Shown: positions 5,840 through 8,098 of the stretch, in pieces
How the letters are laid out: the number at the start of each line of letters is the position of its first letter
How positions within the stretch are numbered: position 1 is the stretch's first letter
DNA from: Thermoanaerobaculia bacterium
GTDB taxonomy: Bacteria; Acidobacteriota; Thermoanaerobaculia; UBA5066
Length of the DNA stretch: 8,098 bases
Direction: 5' to 3'
Assembly (NCBI GenBank): GCA_023717585.1
Contig: JAMQPJ010000604.1
Coordinates: forward strand, 1 to 8,098
Notes under the pieces: model-generated
What the model saw: the letters and a program-made list of their open reading frames with translations, nothing else
Databases searched by the model: none
Told to the model about the DNA's origin: nothing
Made by a program: the position numbers and the translations under genes

Positions 5840-7293
5840 AACCGGTAGAAGAGGCTCGCGGCGAGCTGCCGCGACGCGCGACCCACGTCGAATCCGACGT
5901 CGATCGAGAGCGACCGCGCGACCGTCACGCCCAGGCCTCCGGTGAACCGGTCGTCCGCGCGCCCGCCGTCGAAAACGGACGCGACGCTCGCCGAATACGG
6001 AGGCTCCGTGATCGGGAAAGGTGTTCCCGAGCCGTCGCGCACGGCGAGGCGCGCCGTGTTTCCGTGCGCAGGCTCCCGGTGATAACCGACGCGGAACGCG
6101 AGACGCGCGCCCTTCGCGCTGGCAACATATTCGAGTCCGATGCGCGGGATCCAGGCGTCCGGAGCGGGGGAAACGTCGGCAAGCACGCCCGTGACGGGAA
6201 ATCCGATCGGCCCGACGAGCCCGCTGTACGAGACCACGGGGAGGGGGCGGTCGAAGATGTCCCCGTATGCCACCCACTGCACCTCGGCGGCGATCGTGAG
6301 ACCCGGCATCGGGTGCGCGGCGAGACCCGCAGCCGCGTCGCGCGGCACCCTGAACGAGAACGGCCGGGACGTCTGTCCCAATAGAGCCGTGGGAATGTAG
6401 CCGCCGATCACGAGCGTCCCGTCGTTGCGGGGCGACGAGCGGTAATCGGCGCCGAGCGTCAGGGCCCCGTCGGGAAGAAGGTCGACGTGAATCCCCACGA
6501 GGTATCCGAGCTTCGTCCCGGACACGCCGTCCACGCGCATCGTGGTGGTCAGGATCTCCTCCGCCGTGGGCGACAGGTAGTTGCGGCTCGTGATGCGGTG
6601 CGGACCCGCGGCGTCGCCGTCGAGATCGAAGGACGCCCGGTTCAGCGTGACACCGCCGCCCACGCGCACGCGCTCCGAGACGCGATACGCGAGCGACAGT
6701 CCGAGCAGCCGGTTGCGGAGGCTCACCGACCCGAACTCGCGGTACTGAAAGAGGAAATCCCGGCGGGTCGTGTCGCCCGTCCGGTTGTCCCGGATCTCGA
6801 GGTACTGGTATCCGCCGACGCCGGCGTCCCCCTCGAATCGGAGGTTCTCCGCGTACGTCAGCGCGGCGACGAGACGGCGAGAGACAGGCACGACGACGCC
6901 CGCGAAGTCGACCGACGCCGCGCGCGCGTCGCGGTCCACGTTCGTCGTGTCGATGTCCGGATAGGGCGCCGTGAGCGGGCCCGTCGCCGTCGAGCGCGCC
7001 GTGACGAGCCCCAGCGTCTCGTCCGCGCGCTTGCCCGAGACCGCGAACTGGATCGAGGAGATGAGCCCGAGACCGGCGGGGTTGACCAGCGCGGCGGTCG
7101 CGTCGTCGGCGATCGCCGTGAACGCGCCCCCCATGGCGATCGACTTGCCGCCCGGGTTCGTGAGATTGAAGCCGACCTTCGACAGCAGCGCGGAGTCGGT
7201 CTGCGCTCTCGCGGGTGAGGGCGCCAGAGAAAGAGAGAGAGCGAATAGACAAGGAAGAGAAAGGGGAAGAAAGAAAGATTTCTTGGTGGTCAT
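5836..7293 (-). CDS. FadL/OmpP1-like outer-membrane transport protein
   Basis: A 485-residue outer-membrane beta-barrel, probably a channel for hydrophobic molecules. The signal peptide is MTTKK, then a Leu/Ser/Pro-rich core, then SPARA-Q, with cleavage after Ala30. Next comes the family hallmark for the N-terminal hatch, 'NPGGKSIAMGGAFTAIADD' (46-64) and 'NPAGL' (71-75). The rest has alternating strand patterns and ends in LFYRF; a terminal Phe is the usual barrel-assembly signal. Length matches the family (about 400-500). The start has a strong Shine-Dalgarno, AAGGAG on the - strand (7306-7301), 7 bases before ATG 7293. It begins 15 bases after the kinase gene stop, so cotranscription is likely. 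Its stop overlaps that of the opposite-strand GGDEF gene. The signal-peptide codons are unusually AT- and pyrimidine-rich. The related PorV/UPF0164 barrels share the N-terminal motif, and substrate cannot be predicted. Confidence 0.88.
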   Translation of the reverse strand: MTTKKSFFLPLSLPCLFALSLSLAPSPARAQTDSALLSKVGFNLTNPGGKSIAMGGAFTAIADDATAALVNPAGLGLISSIQFAVSGKRADETLGLVTARSTATGPLTAPYPDIDTTNVDRDARAASVDFAGVVVPVSRRLVAALTYAENLRFEGDAGVGGYQYLEIRDNRTGDTTRRDFLFQYREFGSVSLRNRLLGLSLAYRVSERVRVGGGVTLNRASFDLDGDAAGPHRITSRNYLSPTAEEILTTTMRVDGVSGTKLGYLVGIHVDLLPDGALTLGADYRSSPRNDGTLVIGGYIPTALLGQTSRPFSFRVPRDAAAGLAAHPMPGLTIAAEVQWVAYGDIFDRPLPVVSYSGLVGPIGFPVTGVLADVSPAPDAWIPRIGLEYVASAKGARLAFRVGYHREPAHGNTARLAVRDGSGTPFPITEPPYSASVASVFDGGRADDRFTGGLGVTVARSLSIDVGFDVGRASRQLAASLFYRF

Positions 7294-7308
7294 CTTTCTT
7301 CTCCTTGG

Positions 7309-8098
7309 TCAGTGAGTCAAGGCGTCGGCGAGAGCGCCGGGCGTCGCGAAAGGCTCGGAAAGCAGGACCGTCGCGCCGCTGACGACCGAAACGGCCCGCT
7401 CGACGGCACGCCCCTCCGGGCCGGGGCCCGCGAGAACGACGCGGTAGCGGCCCGGGGCGAGATCCGTGACGAGAAGGGGGGTCGTCGCGTTCGCCGGAAG
7501 CGGCACCGAATTCCCGGAGCCGGCGTCCACGAGCGAGACGACGCGCGCGAAAGGCAGGCCGAGAATCTGAAGGCGCCCCGCGACCGGCGCGACCGGCGTG
7601 GGGCCGGAGGCCACGGACGCGGCCACGGGCGGGGTCGCGGCGGCAGTCCGATCGGGCTCGGCGGCCCGGCGCTCCACCGGACGGGCCGACGGCCGGATGC
7701 GAGCCGCCCACCACGACACGGAGAGGACGAGGAGAACCCCGGCCGCCGCGAGCCACGCGAGAAGTCGCGTCTCGTGGAGAGGGCGCGGGTTCGATGGAGG
7801 CCGCGTCGCGCCTTCGGCCGGCGAGACACCTACGAGCTCGGTTCCGCTCGTCGCCTCGCGCGCGCCTTCGCCCGGCGGCGCCCGCTCGATGCCCGGAGGG
7901 AGGCGCGTCGCGCCCGCGTCGCGGAGGACGGCGACGAGACGGTCCACGATCTCGCGCCAGCTCGCGGGCCGGTCCTCGCGGCGCTTCTCGAGCATCTGCC
8001 CGACGAGGCGCACGAGCGGCACCGGCAGGGACGGGGCGTCCGAGGGCGCGGCAACGGGGGGGGCCACGGCGTTGAGATGGGCGGCGATGTACTCGACG
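7309..8098 (-). CDS. Ser/Thr protein kinase C-terminus with membrane helix and PEGA-like domain (partial)
   Basis: The 5' part lies beyond the right edge; 262 residues are visible. They begin with the end of a Hanks-type kinase C-lobe: 'EYIAAHLNAVAPP', then 'LVRLVGQMLEKRREDRPAS', matching the usual 'l-i-x-x-m-L-x-K-x-P-x-x-R-P' region, then 'WREIVDRLVAVL'. A Pro/Ala-rich juxtamembrane linker follows. One transmembrane helix (LLAWLAAAGVLLVLSVSWW) is encoded at about 7764-7702. A Pro/Ala-rich outer linker then leads to a PEGA-like beta domain at about 7581-7348 (GRLQILGLP, then TTPLLVTDLAPGRYRVVLAG). The likely topology is cytoplasmic kinase, single helix, periplasmic sensor or anchor. The catalytic core is outside the window, so activity cannot be judged. 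A GTG at 8067 could be mistaken for a start, but coherent kinase sequence continues upstream of it. The gene ends 15 bases before the porin gene, suggesting an operon. Confidence 0.85.
   Translation of the reverse strand, partial: VEYIAAHLNAVAPPVAAPSDAPSLPVPLVRLVGQMLEKRREDRPASWREIVDRLVAVLRDAGATRLPPGIERAPPGEGAREATSGTELVGVSPAEGATRPPSNPRPLHETRLLAWLAAAGVLLVLSVSWWAARIRPSARPVERRAAEPDRTAAATPPVAASVASGPTPVAPVAGRLQILGLPFARVVSLVDAGSGNSVPLPANATTPLLVTDLAPGRYRVVLAGPGPEGRAVERAVSVVSGATVLLSEPFATPGALADALTH

Noticed and set aside
5854..5866. Small hairpin (GCTCG, 3-base loop, CGAGC) just after the GGDEF stop codon, as a possible terminator
   Set aside because: The stem is only five base pairs, is not followed by T residues, and lies in porin coding sequence; such stems occur by chance in GC-rich DNA.
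4682..7756. A 1024-codon open frame on the - strand spanning the GGDEF gene, porin gene and kinase end
   Set aside because: It reads in a different frame from the real - strand porin and kinase genes and antisense to the GGDEF gene. The product is Arg/Gly/Asp-rich low-complexity sequence without motifs, as expected from GC-rich shadow frames.

Overview
This is a GC-rich, gene-dense stretch of bacterial chromosome with no RNA genes, mobile elements or CRISPR arrays that I can see. Three features point to a diderm (Gram-negative-type) bacterium: a FadL/OmpP1-like outer-membrane barrel ending in a C-terminal phenylalanine, a Ser/Thr protein kinase with one membrane segment and a PEGA-like outer domain, and short intergenic gaps. 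The combination would fit Acidobacteriota or a myxobacterium-like lineage, but this is an impression and nothing in the window proves it.

Layout, left to right. Positions 2-226 hold the 3' end of a gene for a secreted CARDB-like beta-sandwich protein. It is followed at once by a second secreted protein (244-1113) whose C-terminus resembles it. A short zinc-type alcohol dehydrogenase (1139-2038) comes next. Then a sugar-nucleotide block runs on the + strand: UDP-glucose 6-dehydrogenase (2109-3407), a two-cluster [4Fe-4S] ferredoxin (3472-3714) and a UDP-glucuronate decarboxylase-type SDR (3774-4712). The two sugar enzymes together would convert UDP-glucose to UDP-glucuronate and then UDP-xylose, a precursor for cell-surface polysaccharide. 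The decarboxylase gene overlaps, in a GTGA, a seven-helix membrane protein with a degenerate GGDEF domain (4709-5839).

On the - strand, a Ser/Thr kinase C-terminus (7309-8098, running off the window) and the FadL-like porin (5836-7293) form a two-gene unit with a 15-base gap. The porin gene converges on the GGDEF gene so tightly that their stop codons share the palindrome CTAG.

I found no clear undescribed system. The observations most worth checking are the degenerate GGDEF protein coupled to UDP-xylose synthesis, the ferredoxin between two sugar-nucleotide genes, the shortened Rossmann domain of the alcohol dehydrogenase, a hairpin overlapping the ugd ribosome-binding site, the overlapping convergent stops, and the unusual pyrimidine-rich codons in the porin signal peptide.
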